9,340 nucleotides of DNA from Ghiorsea sp. GTDB taxonomy: Bacteria; Pseudomonadota; Zetaproteobacteria; Mariprofundales; Mariprofundaceae. The stretch's first letter is position 1; every line of letters starts with the position of its first letter. The notes under the pieces are model-generated. The model did not search any database. It worked only from the letters and a program-made list of their open reading frames with translations, and had not been told where the DNA came from. The stretch lies in the NCBI GenBank assembly GCA_027053695.1, contig JALUHL010000144.1, forward strand, positions 1-9,340, read 5' to 3'. The translations under genes were made by a program, and so were the position numbers. Below are positions 8,815 through 9,340 of this stretch, in pieces.

Positions 8815-9340
8815 CCTAAAACATCCCCAATCTTCACCGGCGAACCCCGCAAATAATCAGCCGCATTCATAGCTTTTTTGCCTTCAGGCTGAATCGTTGT
8901 GATGCGATAGACTTTTCCATCACCACAAGCTACATCCAAACCCAGCTTAACATCAAGCACTGTGCCTGCCACTTGCTGATTGGTTTGCGGCAACACTTCA
9001 CCTGCAATCACCTTTAATGCCTTACCCTGATATGCCGTGCGTACCCCGGGTTTTGGCGTAAAGCAGCGCACTAATCTTTCAATATAATCTGCATCCAAAG
9101 CCCAGTTGACCACCCGTTCTTCATTGGTGATTTTCTTAGCATACGTTACACCCGCCTCGTCTTGCGGCGTGGGCTGTAGTTCACCTGAAGCAATCTTGGG
9201 CAAGCTTTCCATTAAAGCTTGTGCGCCCAAAGCTTCTAGCTCTGCCCATAAAGTAAAACCTGTGCTTTGTGATGTAATCGGCATACGTTTTTCAAGGTAT
9301 ATGCCACCTGTATCCAAGCCTTCTTCCATCTGCATAATAC
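8811..9340 (-). CDS. fmt: Methionyl-tRNA formyltransferase, C-terminal part (5' end missing)
   Basis: Fmt transfers a formyl group from 10-formyl-tetrahydrofolate to Met-tRNA(fMet) so that translation can start. The visible part is about 175 residues of a family near 315 long; the N-terminal folate-binding half lies beyond the right edge. At the edge the frame reads IMQMEEGLDTGG, the conserved block holding the catalytic Asp of LDTG. Further along are VTYAKKITNEERVVNWALDA, the ERLVRCFTPKPG segment, and a C-terminal OB-like tRNA-binding domain with LQPxGKKAMNAADYLRG-type ending (IQPEGKKAMNAADYLRG). The ATG at 9335 is internal, not the start. The stop overlaps the TTG of rseC by four bases. In many bacteria def lies just upstream of fmt, which could be true here but is not visible. 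Confidence 0.95.
   Translation of the reverse strand, partial: IMQMEEGLDTGGIYLEKRMPITSQSTGFTLWAELEALGAQALMESLPKIASGELQPTPQDEAGVTYAKKITNEERVVNWALDADYIERLVRCFTPKPGVRTAYQGKALKVIAGEVLPQTNQQVAGTVLDVKLGLDVACGDGKVYRITTIQPEGKKAMNAADYLRGSPVKIGDVLG

Noticed and set aside
8811..9335. Short 174-residue fmt as a truncated gene starting at ATG 9335
   Set aside because: The frame continues upstream of that ATG to the window edge with the conserved Ile of IMQM, so the shortness is a window effect.

Overview
The window looks like chromosomal DNA of a Gram-negative, proteobacterial-type bacterium with a c-type cytochrome respiratory chain. A pentaheme cytochrome c followed by a Tat-exported molybdopterin-family protein matches the first two subunits of alternative complex III (ActA, ActB). 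An RseC/MucC-like protein next to a DegP/MucD protease points to a proteobacterial envelope-stress locus. The moderately AT-rich composition and the ACIII genes next to core genes would suit an iron-oxidising Zetaproteobacterium or a similar chemolithotroph. That placement is inference from gene families, not something the sequence proves.

Layout. Positions 1-2812 (minus strand) hold actA and then actB, which runs off the left edge after 677 codons. Positions 2813-3104 form an intergenic stretch with a candidate actA promoter and an unusual GC-richer island of about 145 bp between AT-rich flanks, which carry a 12-bp inverted repeat. Positions 3105-3770 are rpe (minus). Positions 3771-3941 are a divergent promoter region for rpe (minus, possibly leaderless) and rpsT (plus). 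rpsT (3942-4208) is the only plus-strand gene, starts with TTG, and ends at a strong hairpin terminator with a UUCG loop that faces the convergent ligA. Positions 4289-9340 are a minus-strand run read as fmt (partial) > rseC > degP > tlpA-like > ligA. Two pairs overlap by four bases: TTGA between fmt and rseC, and GTGA between the tlpA-like gene and ligA.

How the genes work together. fmt, rpsT, rpe and ligA are housekeeping functions: initiator tRNA formylation, the 30S subunit, the pentose-phosphate/Calvin cycles and DNA ligation. RseC, DegP and the membrane-anchored thioredoxin-like protein share a theme of periplasmic protein quality and redox control. That theme would suit a cell exporting multiheme cytochromes, though the link is inferred. 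ActA and ActB would form the periplasmic electron-transfer arm of a quinol:cytochrome c oxidoreductase.

Non-ATG start codons are frequent here (TTG for rpsT, rseC and probably degP; GTG for ligA). I saw no tRNA, rRNA, CRISPR array, transposase or phage gene. The least explained stretch is the 2881-3089 island.
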